A stretch of 64,000 nucleotides of DNA from Phormidium tenue FACHB-1052 (GCF_014696675.1 NZ_JACJQN010000011.1:124001-188000), one strand, 5' to 3'; shown: positions 9,106-19,003, counted from the stretch's first letter. Program-made: numbers and translations. Notes: generated from the sequence alone by a model not told the origin.

Positions 9106-9563
9106 TGTTACTGCTTGGGTAAAGTCTAAAAACTCTGCCCCCAAGGCTTTTTAAAGCATCCAAGGCTGCTGAAAAATTTCGTCGGATATGAGTCTTACTA
9201 GCTCAGCATTGGTTAATGTGACCATGGGGATAGTGAGTGCTATCCTCCTAAAAATCCTCAAGCTTTAGACGGGGCTACCTTGCAAGAGCTATGCCTAGAG
9301 GATGCCAAGAATCTGTGAAGCCTTAACCTGATGCCAGTACTATGCCAGAAGCCAATCTTGCTTAAGGGCACGTCGGCGGAAGTTTGAACAGTCGCCCTTA
9401 AAACGGCTCAACAGTGCGCTGGATAGCGTAAACGGTGGCCAAAGCGACGTTAGAAGAGGGCTTTCACCCGGTAGGATACTACAGGATAATTTAACGCTTC
9501 AGCACGTGCGCCCTCAATGGCGGGGTGGCAACGGTCTATGGAATTACCAACGGAGTAATGGTT
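9106..9563. other. Intergenic region upstream of eno
   Basis: About 460 bases with no convincing gene. It should hold the enolase promoter; an AGGATACTACAGGATAAT stretch around 9472-9489 offers possible -10-like hexamers but no clear -35. I see no tRNA, known riboswitch core or strong terminator hairpin here. Confidence 0.4.
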
Positions 9564-10862
9564 ATGGTCGCAATTACATCGGTTCACGGTAGGCAGATTT
9601 TAGATTCGCGGGGCAATCCCACGGTTGAAGTCGATGTAGTGCTAGAGGGTGGGGCTAAGGGTCGGGCTGGTGTGCCTTCTGGAGCATCCACTGGTATTCG
9701 CGAGGCGTTAGAACTGCGGGATGACGACAAAGCCGTCTATGGCGGCAAGGGCGTGCTCAAGGCCGTGGCCAACGTCAACGACGCCATTGCCCCAGCCATT
9801 CTCGGCATGGATGCGATGGATCTCGCCGCCGTAGATCACAAAATGCTGGCCCTAGACGGCACCGACAACAAGGGTACCCTGGGCGCTAACGCTATTCTGG
9901 GTGTGTCGATGGCGGTGGCGCGGGCGGCTGCCGTCGCCGCCGATATTCCCCTCTACGTCCATTTGGGTGGCCCCGACTCAGTGCTGCTGCCGGTGCCCTG
10001 TTTTAACATCATCAACGGCGGTGCCCACGCCGACAACAGCGTCGATTTTCAAGAATTTATGATTGCTCCGGTGGGTGCGCCGACCTTTTCTGAGGCGCTG
10101 CGCTACGGGGCCGAGGTCTATCACGCCCTCAAGTCGGTGCTCAAAGACGCGGGTTACAGCACCGCCATTGGCGACGAGGGCGGCTTTGCCCCCAACCTCA
10201 AGAGCAATGTGGAAGCCATTGAAGTGATTCTCAAGGGCATTGAGAAAGCCGGTCTGCGGCCTGGGGATGACATTGCGATCGCCCTTGACCCCGCCGTCAG
10301 CGAACTCTATCAAGAGGACGGCAGCTATCTGTTCTATAAGTCTGACAACAGCCGCAAATCCACCGCCGACATGATTGACCTGTGGGAAAGCTGGGTCAAC
10401 CAGTTCCCCATTGTGTCGATCGAAGACGGTCTGGGCGAGCAAGACTGGGCGGGCTGGCAAGCCATGACTCAGCGGTTGGGCGATCGCATTCAGCTAGTCG
10501 GCGACGACGCCTTTGTCACCAACCCCGCCATCATTGCCCAGGCGATCAAAGACGGCGTTGGCAACTCGACCCTGGTCAAGGTCAACCAAATCGGCTCGAT
10601 TACCGAAACCCTCGAAGCGATCAAAATGTCCCACGAGGCGGGCTACACCTGCATGGTCAGCCACCGCTCCGGCGAAACCCCTGACGACTTCATCGCCGAC
10701 CTGGTGGTGGGCGCGATGACGGGGCAAATCAAATCGGGCGCTCCCTGCCGGGGCGAACGCCTTTCTAAGTACAACCAGCTGCTACGCATTGAAGAAGAAC
10801 TGGGTGCCAAGGCTCAATACGCCGGTCTCAACACCTTCAAGCGCAAAACCCTGACTGCTTAA
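9564..10862 (+). CDS. eno: Enolase
   Basis: Glycolytic phosphopyruvate hydratase of 432 residues read from the ATG at 9564 ([20 protein letters not shown]), which has a GGAG ribosome site eight to nine bases upstream; the upstream in-frame ATGs at 9525 and 9558 are less likely. Diagnostic motifs are intact: [55 protein letters not shown] and [12 protein letters not shown] Rho-independent terminator follows about 60 bases after the stop. Confidence 0.98.
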   Translation: MVAITSVHGRQILDSRGNPTVEVDVVLEGGAKGRAGVPSGASTGIREALELRDDDKAVYGGKGVLKAVANVNDAIAPAILGMDAMDLAAVDHKMLALDGTDNKGTLGANAILGVSMAVARAAAVAADIPLYVHLGGPDSVLLPVPCFNIINGGAHADNSVDFQEFMIAPVGAPTFSEALRYGAEVYHALKSVLKDAGYSTAIGDEGGFAPNLKSNVEAIEVILKGIEKAGLRPGDDIAIALDPAVSELYQEDGSYLFYKSDNSRKSTADMIDLWESWVNQFPIVSIEDGLGEQDWAGWQAMTQRLGDRIQLVGDDAFVTNPAIIAQAIKDGVGNSTLVKVNQIGSITETLEAIKMSHEAGYTCMVSHRSGETPDDFIADLVVGAMTGQIKSGAPCRGERLSKYNQLLRIEEELGAKAQYAGLNTFKRKTLTA

Positions 10863-10920
10863 AGACGCCCCATCATCCTCACAACTCCTCTTTTAGGGAG
10901 CGAGAGGAAAGCCCAAACCT

Positions 10921-10951
10921 AAACTGCCGTGGCCCTGCTGCGGCAGTTTTT
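10921..10951 (+). terminator. Rho-independent terminator of eno
   Basis: Nine-base arms AAACTGCCG and CGGCAGTTT around an 11-base loop, followed by a run of T, located 58 bases after the enolase stop codon. Confidence 0.85.
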
Positions 10952-11098
10952 GTCTGTAGGGATTGAGCCTGCTCAGCTCCTACGGGGTGTGGGCCGTTAA
11001 GCCTGGGCGTCTAGCTTCGGCTTTGTATCCTCCCGCATGGGACAGCGGCTTAATTCAAAACAGGCGCTTGACAGTTGACCCGGTACGGCTACCCTCGA

Positions 11099-13201
11099 CT
11101 AGGGCTGCAAATATTGCCGAAAAAACTCGATTTGCAGCTGTGCCGCCAGGGGCTGATGGCCCGACCCGTAGAGGCTGTGACCCACCCCCTGAAACTCATA
11201 GAGGGTGACGGGCACCTCTGCCCGCTCAATCACATCGTGGAAGTTACGGGCGACATCGACCTGCAAAAAATCCTCGGCTCCGTGAAACAACAGCGTAGGG
11301 GTGCGAATCGATGCCGCATTGTAGAGCGGCGACGACTGGAGGTAGGCATTGGGGGCTTCCATCGGTGTTTGCCCCACCAGGTACGACAACAGGGACGAAT
11401 AGCCCAACTGCCACTCGGTTAGCGTGTCGAGCAGCGAGCACTGGGGGTTGGCCGCCGCCACCAGCAGCGGATACTGGCTGGTGAACTGAGCTGTGTAGTA
11501 GCCGCCGTAGGAGCAGCCCGTGATCCCCACCTGGGCAGCAGTCGTCCAGCCCTGCTGAATCATCTGGCGAATGATCTCGGCCCCCTCTTGGAGGTCGATC
11601 TGGCCAAAGTTTTGGTTGTCGGCCAGGGCGCGGTAAAACTCGGGGCCAAACCCCTCGCGCCCCGACAGGGGCACCACGAGCACCGCCAGGCCAAAATTGG
11701 GCAGCAGATTCAGCGGCATTTCGACCTCGGTGGCAAACTCATTTACCATCGAGAAGCCCGGCCCTCCCTGCTGCCAAACCACAATCGGCACCCTTTCGGG
11801 CGGGAAGGCGCTGCCCGCTGGCTGAACTAGAAAGCCCTGGCGTTCCCCTTGGCCTGTGGTAAAGCTCACCGGATCCATCCGCACCCGGTTGCTGCTGGCA
11901 ACGGCCTCGTTGATGGTGGTGAGCGATCGCGGCTCCGACTCGCCATCGGTGGTGAGCGCAAATAATTCCGGCGGCTGCGTTACCGACGAAAAACCGTAGA
12001 CCACGGTGTCGCCATTCTCACTGGCAACAATCGACGCCGCATCTACAGAGCCTGGCGGTAGCGGCAGGGGAGTGAGGGTGCGCTGGCCCAGGTCGTAGAC
12101 ATGCAGATGGCGGTTGATGTCCTCGGTGCCCCAAAATAGCAGGCGATCGCTCCCCAAGAACTGCCCTCCCGATTCCGTTGGCCCCCGCAGGGCGTCGGTC
12201 GCGATCGTATCCAGCACCGTCCCTGCCAGGTCATAGACCTCAAAGTAGGCCGACTCAGGAAACGCGTAGGAGGGGTATTCTCGGCCCGCCACCACGCTGG
12301 GCCGATAGCGCTTGAGCAGCAGTCGTTGGCCATCGGGGCTGAGGCTGGCCCCAGCAAAGGGATCGCCACCAGAGGCTGGGGCCGTTAGCTCTAGGCGCAG
12401 CGGTTCAGATTGGGTGAAGTCAAATACCCGCACGGTGCTGTGCTGATGAAAGGGGTTGTCTGCTGGATCCAGGCGACCCAGGGCATCTTGCACGACGGGC
12501 TTGGCCAAGCTGGGGGTGTTGGGGGTGCGATCGTACAGGCGGCGTTCCTCCCCCGACGACATCACCACAGCCACTTGGTCGCCGCTCTCTGACCAGGCCA
12601 GCGGCTGAATCTGCAACCCCTCGGGCAGTTTGGCTACCTCCAAACGGCGCAAAGACGGCAAAAACACCACATAGATGGTGTCCTCGTCTTCGCCATAGAC
12701 CCGCAGGGCAAACTTGGAAAAGTCGGGGGCCATGCCCAAAATTTCTCCCTCTTCGGGCTGGGTGGGGTAGACCTGGGTGCGCGACGCGATCTCCGTCACT
12801 CGATTGACGCTGATAATCTCCCACGGGCCGTAGGGATCCTGCTGCACAAACCGCAGAGTGTCGTTGCTGATCCAGCGCAGGGGCAGGTCGGGGCTGACCA
12901 TGTCATACTCCAGGGCGAGGGCGTCGCTCAAGGCCCCGGTGCGCAGGTTGAGAAAGTGCAGACTGCGATCTTCTGTAAAGATGCGGCTACTGACGGCTAC
13001 CACCAGGGTAGATCCGTCAGGGCTCAGGGTGCTGAGCACCTCAATCTGCCGCACCCCGAGCAGGGCATCGAGCCGGTTTTGCTCGGCCTCGGGTAGGGGC
13101 GGTATCTCAAACCCCTCCAGCTCCACGGAGATGATTTCTGCTTGCCCTGGAACTGCCGCTACCAAAACTGTGAGGGTCGCTAGGGTGAGCGATCGCAGCA
13201 T
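11099..13201 (-). CDS. Exported prolyl-oligopeptidase-family serine peptidase (S9)
   Basis: A 700-residue protein read from the ATG at 13201, chosen because it gives the signal peptide MLRSLTLATLTVLVAAVPG; an upstream in-frame start at 13276 would place 25 arginine/glycine-rich residues before it. The first about 430 residues form beta-propeller-like repeats (for example LSPDGSTLVVAVSSR and LSPDGQRLLLKR). The C-terminal alpha/beta-hydrolase domain has the nucleophile in GITGCSYGGYY, the Asp in FHGAEDFLQ and the His in GVGHSLYG. It likely degrades peptides in the periplasm. It is divergent from the CHAT gene. Confidence 0.88.
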   Translation of the reverse strand: MLRSLTLATLTVLVAAVPGQAEIISVELEGFEIPPLPEAEQNRLDALLGVRQIEVLSTLSPDGSTLVVAVSSRIFTEDRSLHFLNLRTGALSDALALEYDMVSPDLPLRWISNDTLRFVQQDPYGPWEIISVNRVTEIASRTQVYPTQPEEGEILGMAPDFSKFALRVYGEDEDTIYVVFLPSLRRLEVAKLPEGLQIQPLAWSESGDQVAVVMSSGEERRLYDRTPNTPSLAKPVVQDALGRLDPADNPFHQHSTVRVFDFTQSEPLRLELTAPASGGDPFAGASLSPDGQRLLLKRYRPSVVAGREYPSYAFPESAYFEVYDLAGTVLDTIATDALRGPTESGGQFLGSDRLLFWGTEDINRHLHVYDLGQRTLTPLPLPPGSVDAASIVASENGDTVVYGFSSVTQPPELFALTTDGESEPRSLTTINEAVASSNRVRMDPVSFTTGQGERQGFLVQPAGSAFPPERVPIVVWQQGGPGFSMVNEFATEVEMPLNLLPNFGLAVLVVPLSGREGFGPEFYRALADNQNFGQIDLQEGAEIIRQMIQQGWTTAAQVGITGCSYGGYYTAQFTSQYPLLVAAANPQCSLLDTLTEWQLGYSSLLSYLVGQTPMEAPNAYLQSSPLYNAASIRTPTLLFHGAEDFLQVDVARNFHDVIERAEVPVTLYEFQGVGHSLYGSGHQPLAAQLQIEFFRQYLQP

Positions 13202-13341
13202 TGCAGCCCCAGGAGAGCAGCGGCGGCTCAACCCCCTGCCCCAACCACCAAAAATACGCCAGGAATTCGCCACCAAGGCCCTGTAATTAAAGACAAGCCA
13301 TCATAGCGCCATCCCCACACCTCGCGGGTTGATCTAACCGG

Positions 13342-15840
13342 ATGTTAACAACCCCGCCGCCCCTATCGCCGAGAGCAGCCCAGCAAGCTAACGTGAAAGA
13401 AACCCACACCCTACCGCCCGTGACCCAGGCCGTGACCCAGGAATTTCAGCTTTCGATTACCCCCCTGGGGCCAGACACCTACCTGCTGCGCACCGAAGCT
13501 GTAGCGGCTGGGGTACCCTTAGCCGAGGCCCAAGTTACCTGGCCCCTAGCCACTTGGCTGTCCCAGGCCGAGGTGCTGTTTCAGGATCCGTTACAGGCTC
13601 TGCTCACAGCTGCTGCTGCCCCTTCCTCCACCCCCGATCCTTGGACTCAGCTCGGTCAAACCCTCTACCAGGGACTGTTTCAAGGGCGCATTCGCGATAG
13701 CTGGATCGCCGCTCAGGGGGTTGCTCAAAATCGCCGACAACCCTTGCGGCTGCGCCTAGGGTTTAAAGACAGCCGGGTGCAGCGCCTTCCCTGGGAGCTG
13801 CTTTACGACGACGATCGCCCCCTGTCCACCGGCCTCGATATCACCCTGTGCCGCTATTACCAAGCTCAAATGGTCAGCGATCTGGCGGTCATGGTGCCGC
13901 TATCTCCCGCCAGCGATCCCATCCGCTTACTGGTGATTATCTCGGCCCCCAGCGATCAGGAGCGACTGGCCCTGCGCCAGGAGGTGCAAAGTCTAATCAA
14001 CGGACTTCAATCGACTCAGCCTGGTGATCTAACCTTAGATCTGACGATTCTAGAACAGCCAGGGCGGCCTGAGCTGGCCCAGGCCCTAGAGCAGGGCAAG
14101 TTCCAAATTCTCCACTACGCCGGCCACAGCGACGCAGGCGATACTGGCGGCGATCTGTTTCTAGTCAATCGTCAGACCGGTCTGACAGAACGGCTCAGCG
14201 GCGAAGACCTGGCGGGCCTGCTAGTCAACAACGGCGTCCGCCTGGCGGTATTTAACTCCTGCCGCGGAGCCTATACCCCCCACGACGATGCCCAGGCGGG
14301 CTGGCGCGACCAAAACCTGGTGCAGGCCCTCGTCAATCGGGGGGTGCCCGGTGTCATCGCCATGGCCGAGCGCATCCCCGACGATGTGGCGCTCACCTTT
14401 ACCCAACTGCTTTACCGCAACCTGCACCAGGGCCACCCCATCGACCTATGCCTCAGCCGGGTGCGCCAGGGGCTGATGTCGGCCTACGGATCAGATCAGC
14501 CCTTTTGGATGCTGCCCCTGCTCTACCTGCGTCCCGACTTCGATGGCTACCTTTACGCCCATCACAGCTCCGCTGCCCCAGGCAATGGTTTTGGAGATGA
14601 TGGCCTGTCTGAAACCGCCCTGCTGCTGCCTGACTACAGCACCGACCCCGACATCTCTAGTCTGGCGGCAGAGGTCTTTACCCAGCAGGCTAGGGATGTC
14701 GCCAGCGACGGCGCGGCCCCACCTCTCTACGACTGGCTGCAAGATCTAGAGCAGCCAGAGCCTGTCGATACTGCTGTAACCAACCTGGTACAGCGGTTAT
14801 CTCAGCCCCAACCTTCAAGCAACGGCGACGGGTCGGGCTCCGATCGCCCCCTAATCGCCGACCCCGCCGAAAGCCTGCTGCCCCAGACCCAGCCCAGCCC
14901 TACGCCACTGTACCCCCTGCCCCCTGCCCCGACCGCGACGTCAACTGCAGAACTCGTGCCGCCGCTGACTTGGGCGCTGCCTCGGCGCTGGTCGGTGTCT
15001 CCTAACCTGCTGGTGTGGGGTAGTTTGGGCCTAGCGGGGTTAGGAGCAGTGCTAGGGCTAGCCACCATCACCCTAACCACCGTCAACCGCCCTACGGCAA
15101 GCGATCTGGCCCCGCCACCAGTGGTCAGTGACATGGGTGGAACCTCGTCGACCGCCAGCCCAGCGCTGCTGTCAGGGGCGCTAAATGCGATCGCCCTAGG
15201 GCGTACCGACACCGCCCGCACTCTGATCGAACAGCTGCTCGATCGCAATGACCTGACCACCGCCGAGTCAGCGGTGGCTGCTATCCCTGAGTCACAGCTG
15301 CTCGACCCAGACCTAGCCTACGTGCGGGGGCGACTGGCCTGGCAGCAAATGGTCGTTGGCAGCACCGCTGATACCTCCCCCAGCGATGCCCTGCGCGCCT
15401 GGACTCAGGCCACCGAGGGTCACCCCGACTTTCTTGAGGCTTGGGTGGCGCTGGGGTTTGCCCACCTGGCGCTGAACGACTACGACCAGGCTATAGCAGC
15501 TTGGCAACGGGCGATCGACCTTGACCAGCGCCAGCGGCGCGACATTAACCCTGGCGATCCCCAGGTGGCCGTTCCCGTAACGGTCAATGCCTACGCCGGA
15601 CTGGCTCTGGCCTACCACAAGACCAGCGAGCTTGCCATTGCCGCCGAAGAACAGGCTCAGCTTCAGCAGCAGGCCCAGGCCTACTTCGCCCAGACCCTAG
15701 CCCTCGACTCCACCATGGTGAATCCCAACGCCTTATCCCTCAACTGGCGGTGGTCGCCAGCCCTGATGGCCAGTTGGCAAACCGCTGTCAGCCAGCTAGC
15801 CATCGGCAGCGGTGACCCGGTGCTAGAGACCAATAACTGA
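13342..15840 (+). CDS. CHAT-domain caspase-like protein with transmembrane helix and C-terminal TPR region
   Basis: An 832-residue protein. Residues about 100-400 form a CHAT domain: the His motif ILHYAGHS (about 257-263) and the Cys motif FNSCRGAY (C307) are the clan CD protease dyad. A Pro/Ser-rich linker follows, then a single hydrophobic segment (about 553-585, LLVWGSLGLAGLGAVLGLAT), then tetratricopeptide-like helices such as EAWVALGFAHLALNDYDQAI. CHAT proteases of bacteria (for example the Craspase TPR-CHAT) are activated by partners and cleave specific substrates. Here the helix would place the peptidase and TPR parts on opposite faces of a membrane. No obvious sensor or substrate gene is adjacent. 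Confidence 0.85.
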   Translation: MLTTPPPLSPRAAQQANVKETHTLPPVTQAVTQEFQLSITPLGPDTYLLRTEAVAAGVPLAEAQVTWPLATWLSQAEVLFQDPLQALLTAAAAPSSTPDPWTQLGQTLYQGLFQGRIRDSWIAAQGVAQNRRQPLRLRLGFKDSRVQRLPWELLYDDDRPLSTGLDITLCRYYQAQMVSDLAVMVPLSPASDPIRLLVIISAPSDQERLALRQEVQSLINGLQSTQPGDLTLDLTILEQPGRPELAQALEQGKFQILHYAGHSDAGDTGGDLFLVNRQTGLTERLSGEDLAGLLVNNGVRLAVFNSCRGAYTPHDDAQAGWRDQNLVQALVNRGVPGVIAMAERIPDDVALTFTQLLYRNLHQGHPIDLCLSRVRQGLMSAYGSDQPFWMLPLLYLRPDFDGYLYAHHSSAAPGNGFGDDGLSETALLLPDYSTDPDISSLAAEVFTQQARDVASDGAAPPLYDWLQDLEQPEPVDTAVTNLVQRLSQPQPSSNGDGSGSDRPLIADPAESLLPQTQPSPTPLYPLPPAPTATSTAELVPPLTWALPRRWSVSPNLLVWGSLGLAGLGAVLGLATITLTTVNRPTASDLAPPPVVSDMGGTSSTASPALLSGALNAIALGRTDTARTLIEQLLDRNDLTTAESAVAAIPESQLLDPDLAYVRGRLAWQQMVVGSTADTSPSDALRAWTQATEGHPDFLEAWVALGFAHLALNDYDQAIAAWQRAIDLDQRQRRDINPGDPQVAVPVTVNAYAGLALAYHKTSELAIAAEEQAQLQQQAQAYFAQTLALDSTMVNPNALSLNWRWSPALMASWQTAVSQLAIGSGDPVLETNN

Positions 15841-15896
15841 GCTTTTCTCACCGACTAAACCGGGTGCTAGCATGATTGAACTACTGAGAACCATCT

Positions 15897-17201
15897 ATGC
15901 CCAGCACTCTCGCTATTCTGGCCCATCCCACTCAGGTTACCCTTGTCCTGGATTGGCTCTCAAAGCATGAGGGGGTGTTGACCCACTTTCAAATTATGGC
16001 CCCGGCAGAAATGGCCCGTGGCATTGACCAAGGTTGGGATCTAAAAAATATCGAGCTAGTTACCCTCAAAGAATCGAGCCAGGGGGGCGACATTGAGCTG
16101 GCCGCCCACATCATCGCCGGGGAGGTGGCCGGGGTGATTTTCTTCACTGACCCAGAGGCGATCGCCGTCGCTTTCCCTAGCTTCTCGCTGGTGCTGCGGG
16201 CCTGCCAACTCCAGGGCATCCCCGCTGCCCTCAACGCCATGTCGGCTACGCTGCTGCTGCGGGGCATTGCCGAAAGTCAGATTGCCTACTTGATCTTTAA
16301 CCCGGTGGCCGGTCAGGGTAACCCCAATGCCGATCTGGCCCTGATTAAAGAGGTGCTTGAGCCCCAGATCATGGTCAACGTGATCATGACTAAGCCCGAG
16401 GTTGATCCAGCGGAGCAGGCCCAGGAGGTAATTGCCCACATTCGCTCCAAAACTGAGCACGACATGGGCCGCAGCTTGATTATTGCCTCCGGTGGCGATG
16501 GTACGGTGTCGGCAGTGGCCGGAGCCACCATAGGCACAGGTATTCCCCTGGGGGTGATTCCACGGGGCACCGCCAACGCGTTTTCGGTGGGCTTGGGCAT
16601 CCCCACTAACCTGCGCGGTGCCTGCGAAACGATTTTGGCAGGCAACACCCACGTGATTGACGCCGCTCGCTGCAACGACATTCCCATGATCTTGCTGGCT
16701 GGGGTAGGGTTTGAGGCCGGTATGGTTGACGGGGCCAGCCGCCAGCTCAAAAACGAAATAGGTAACCTGGCCTACGTGCTCTCGGGGGTGCGACAACTGG
16801 CTGCTGCCGAACCCTTCACCGCCACCCTCGAAATCGACGGGGAAATCACGACGGTGACCACTACCGCCATTACCGTAGCCAACGTAGCCCCGCCGACTTC
16901 TGTGCTGGCCCAGGGGTTAGGGGAGGTGATTCCTGACGACGGCCTGCTAGAGATTACCATTGCCACTAGCACGACCCGGCTCCAGGGCATCAATGCTATG
17001 GCGTCTCTAGTCGCGGCAGCGGCTTGGGGTAATCCAACCCAACGAGACGACATTACCTGCCTGCGGGCTCGTCGTATTAAGGTGACCACCGACCCGCCGC
17101 AAAAGCTGGTGATTGACGGCGAGATTTTAGAGGCCAACCCAATGTTGTTTGAGTGTCTGCCCGACGCACTCACGGTATTTGCGCCTCTTCAAACGCTCTA
17201 G
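15897..17201 (+). CDS. Methylglyoxal-synthase-like domain fused to a diacylglycerol/lipid kinase
   Basis: A 434-residue two-domain protein. Residues 1-120 resemble methylglyoxal synthase (LAILAH, SSQGGDIELAAHI, VAGVIFFTDP). The Asp of the GGD motif is kept, but the His-Asp pair after the first strand is Pro-Thr, the TTG phosphate loop is missing and the second catalytic His region is replaced, so enzyme activity is doubtful. From about 122 a DAGK catalytic domain follows: IFNPVAGQGN, SGGDGTVSAV (about 199-208), IPRGTANAF, and LVIDGEILE near the C-terminus. This is the YegS/BmrU lipid-kinase family. The fusion suggests the N-domain is a small-molecule sensor for lipid phosphorylation. Confidence 0.87.
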   Translation: MPSTLAILAHPTQVTLVLDWLSKHEGVLTHFQIMAPAEMARGIDQGWDLKNIELVTLKESSQGGDIELAAHIIAGEVAGVIFFTDPEAIAVAFPSFSLVLRACQLQGIPAALNAMSATLLLRGIAESQIAYLIFNPVAGQGNPNADLALIKEVLEPQIMVNVIMTKPEVDPAEQAQEVIAHIRSKTEHDMGRSLIIASGGDGTVSAVAGATIGTGIPLGVIPRGTANAFSVGLGIPTNLRGACETILAGNTHVIDAARCNDIPMILLAGVGFEAGMVDGASRQLKNEIGNLAYVLSGVRQLAAAEPFTATLEIDGEITTVTTTAITVANVAPPTSVLAQGLGEVIPDDGLLEITIATSTTRLQGINAMASLVAAAAWGNPTQRDDITCLRARRIKVTTDPPQKLVIDGEILEANPMLFECLPDALTVFAPLQTL

Positions 17202-17654
17202 CCGCTGCCAAGGGCGCGGTGGCCGTGACTCACCGGTGGAATTAAGGTCACGATCGCCTACTCAGGGCAAAACCCGATGGCCAAAAAGGCACTCTGGAGC
17301 GGCGATCGCCTAGCCTAGACTCTTTGCTGGGCCGCGCTACAGGCTGTGTCCAGCAATTGAGAGTAGTGAAAGAACGTGAGATTAGGGGCTGGGGTGTCGC
17401 TCAGGCCGATACTCCCGCAGCCAGCAGCGTTCTAGGTAACGCACTTGGTGCAAATACCAAAACCGCCAAGGATTGAGTACGGTTTTGTGGTTGCGACAAA
17501 AAACTGGTTGGTAAAGATAGGGCAAGATGGGAAACCGCATTGTTCTCAATAGGATTGATCAATAGGGACGAAGCTGGACTAGGATTCGCGTCAAGGGCTT
17601 GTTTCAAGGGCAACACAGCAGTCAGCCAGGGCTGCTTTCTCAGTATAGGCAGAT
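17202..17654. other. Intergenic region downstream of the lipid kinase and tmRNA
   Basis: About 450 bases between two converging transcripts. Short open frames exist on both strands but show no family features. I see no other structured element apart from the tmRNA terminator that follows. Confidence 0.4.
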
Positions 17655-17682
17655 GAAAAAAGAGACCCAACATTGGGTCTCT
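17655..17682 (-). terminator. Rho-independent terminator of ssrA
   Basis: Arms AGAGACCCA and TGGGTCTCT with a four-base loop; on the minus strand the hairpin is followed by six T. It lies about 40 bases beyond the mature tmRNA 3' end. Confidence 0.85.
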
Positions 17683-17724
17683 CAGATGGAAAGATAATTA
17701 ATAATCGAACACAGAATTTAGGGA

Positions 17725-18125
17725 TGGAGCTGACGGGAGTCGAACCCGTGTCCGCTCTGAGTATTAACACACCACTCATTCACAGGCTTAGCCCGTCTAA
17801 TCCTCAGGGCCGGAACCGCCACTTATCCCGGACGGCGGGATTCTCTGGCTAAGTCTTAATCAGTGAATCCACCAGAGGAGAATCACTGAAGCATCCGTTG
17901 GGGTTTGTCCATAGCTCTTAACGGAGTCGAACTATGAACGCTCGCTAACTAAGTTAGAACTAAACTAGGTTTAGATTAAGCGGCAACAGGTGCAGCTTTA
18001 CGAGCAAAAGGAACGATGTTGTTCGCATTTACGTTTGTTTTGAGCCTTGATTTACGAGAGTAGACTCACTCTCGGCCTGTATCACAGCGTGACTTTCGTC
18101 AAAACGTCGAAACCGTTACAGCCCC
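17725..18125 (-). ncRNA. ssrA: Transfer-messenger RNA (one-piece tmRNA)
   Basis: A 401-base tmRNA that rescues stalled ribosomes and tags the nascent peptide. The 5' end GGGGCTG pairs with CAGCTCC at the 3' end to form the tRNA-like acceptor stem; CCA is not encoded. The T-arm GACACGGGTTCGACTCCCGT is plain. The resume codon is GCG at 18024-18026, and the encoded tag reads ANNIVPFARKAAPVAA with its stop at 17976-17978, a classic cyanobacterial tag. The molecule is continuous, unlike the permuted two-piece form of marine picocyanobacteria. Confidence 0.97.
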
Positions 18126-18145
18126 ACGATATTGCTTACCCAACC

Positions 18146-18151
18146 ATTATA
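18146..18151 (-). promoter_or_regulatory. Candidate -10 box of ssrA
   Basis: A perfect TATAAT on the minus strand, 21 bases upstream of the mature tmRNA 5' end, leaving room for a short RNase P-processed leader. The -35 region is weak. Confidence 0.5.
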
Positions 18152-18516
18152 GATCATGGATTTGGCTGATCGGTATTTCCCTGGTTTTCAAGTGGGGTGA
18201 GAAGAACACGATCGCGGCTGAGTGCCACCGCGATCGGGCTAGGGTTACTCTGCCTTCAACGTTTCCCTGGGGCCGCAAACCAACGATCCCCACCGCAGCC
18301 TTGATTAGAAATCCCTTATGCCGCCAATAATCTTTCGTAAACTCGATGGTGTAGTCATCAAAGTATAATATTTACTTAATGGTTCTGTTTCTGGCGGGGG
18401 TTGCCCACTGGCAGCATGCGCCAAGGCAGGCTCTAGGTTTTAATCACATCTCATAGTCATAATCAGCGATTTGCCCCATGGGCAGCTGTTTGCAGAAATA
18501 AGGACTTTTTACCCCT
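18152..18516. other. Divergent regulatory region between ssrA and the repeat-protein gene
   Basis: About 365 bases with no gene. It contains a perfect nine-base inverted repeat CGATCGCGG/CCGCGATCG at 18209-18236 built on HIP1-like sequence, and a TATAAT at 18364-18369 that could be the -10 of the plus-strand gene, implying a leader of about 140 bases. Confidence 0.45.
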
Positions 18517-18945
18517 ATGACCACGACCAACGACTCTAGCAACGGTAGTGCCGATACCCCCGAAAAAGAACCAACCCGCTCTACTCGGGGCAATCGTTCT
18601 AAACGTGCTGCTGCTGGCGGCATCGTCAAAGCTAGTGCTGAGAACGGCGATGTCATGGTGCTGGCCGACAACACTCGAGTTGTTGAGACTGACAGTCTGC
18701 CCAACCATCGTCCCATTGCCTTAGGTACCTTTGAGATCGTGGGTACTCTCGATCGCGCTGGCACTCGCCCCATTGGTGCCAATACCTTTGAGATCTCAAC
18801 CGTGGATACTTTGCCAGGGCACCGTCCGGTAGGCGTAAGCACCCTGCACATTGCCGATATTCACACGCTGCCCGGCGATCGCCCCATTGCCAATAATGAC
18901 GATGTAGATCCTCATCCTTCTATCTTGATGGGCTATCTAGACTAG
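18517..18945 (+). CDS. Cyanobacterial protein with LP-x-x-RPI repeats, unknown function
   Basis: A 142-residue protein. The first 40 residues are polar and basic (RSTRGNRSKRAAAGG), suggesting disorder. The rest contains about four imperfect repeats of about 20 residues centred on SLPNHRPIA, RAGTRPIGA, TLPGHRPVG and TLPGDRPIA, each followed by a short strand such as TFEIVGTLD or TLHIADIHT. I do not recognise a named domain. There is no signal peptide or membrane segment. A long leader precedes it and a very strong terminator follows, so it is probably an independent and well-expressed transcript. Confidence 0.75.
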   Translation: MTTTNDSSNGSADTPEKEPTRSTRGNRSKRAAAGGIVKASAENGDVMVLADNTRVVETDSLPNHRPIALGTFEIVGTLDRAGTRPIGANTFEISTVDTLPGHRPVGVSTLHIADIHTLPGDRPIANNDDVDPHPSILMGYLD

Positions 18946-18960
18946 TCAACGTCAGATTCT

Positions 18961-19003
18961 CCCAACAAAAAAGCTCCTCACGTAGAGGAGCTTTTTTGTT
19001 GGG
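18961..19003. terminator. Bidirectional terminator with a 19-base perfect stem
   Basis: Arms 18961-18979 and 18985-19003 are exact reverse complements (core AAAAAAGCTCCTC / GAGGAGCTTTTTT) around the loop ACGTA. The A/T ends make it work in both directions, serving the repeat-protein gene on plus and rplU-rpmA on minus. Confidence 0.92.

Noticed and set aside
8812-9144. A 110-residue minus-strand frame antisense to the DUF2188 gene
   Set aside because: It is a shadow of the better supported plus-strand gene.
9106-9563. A riboswitch upstream of eno
   Set aside because: No conserved aptamer core was recognised.
17401-17673. A 90-residue minus-strand frame between the lipid kinase and tmRNA
   Set aside because: It overlaps the ssrA terminator and has no conserved features.
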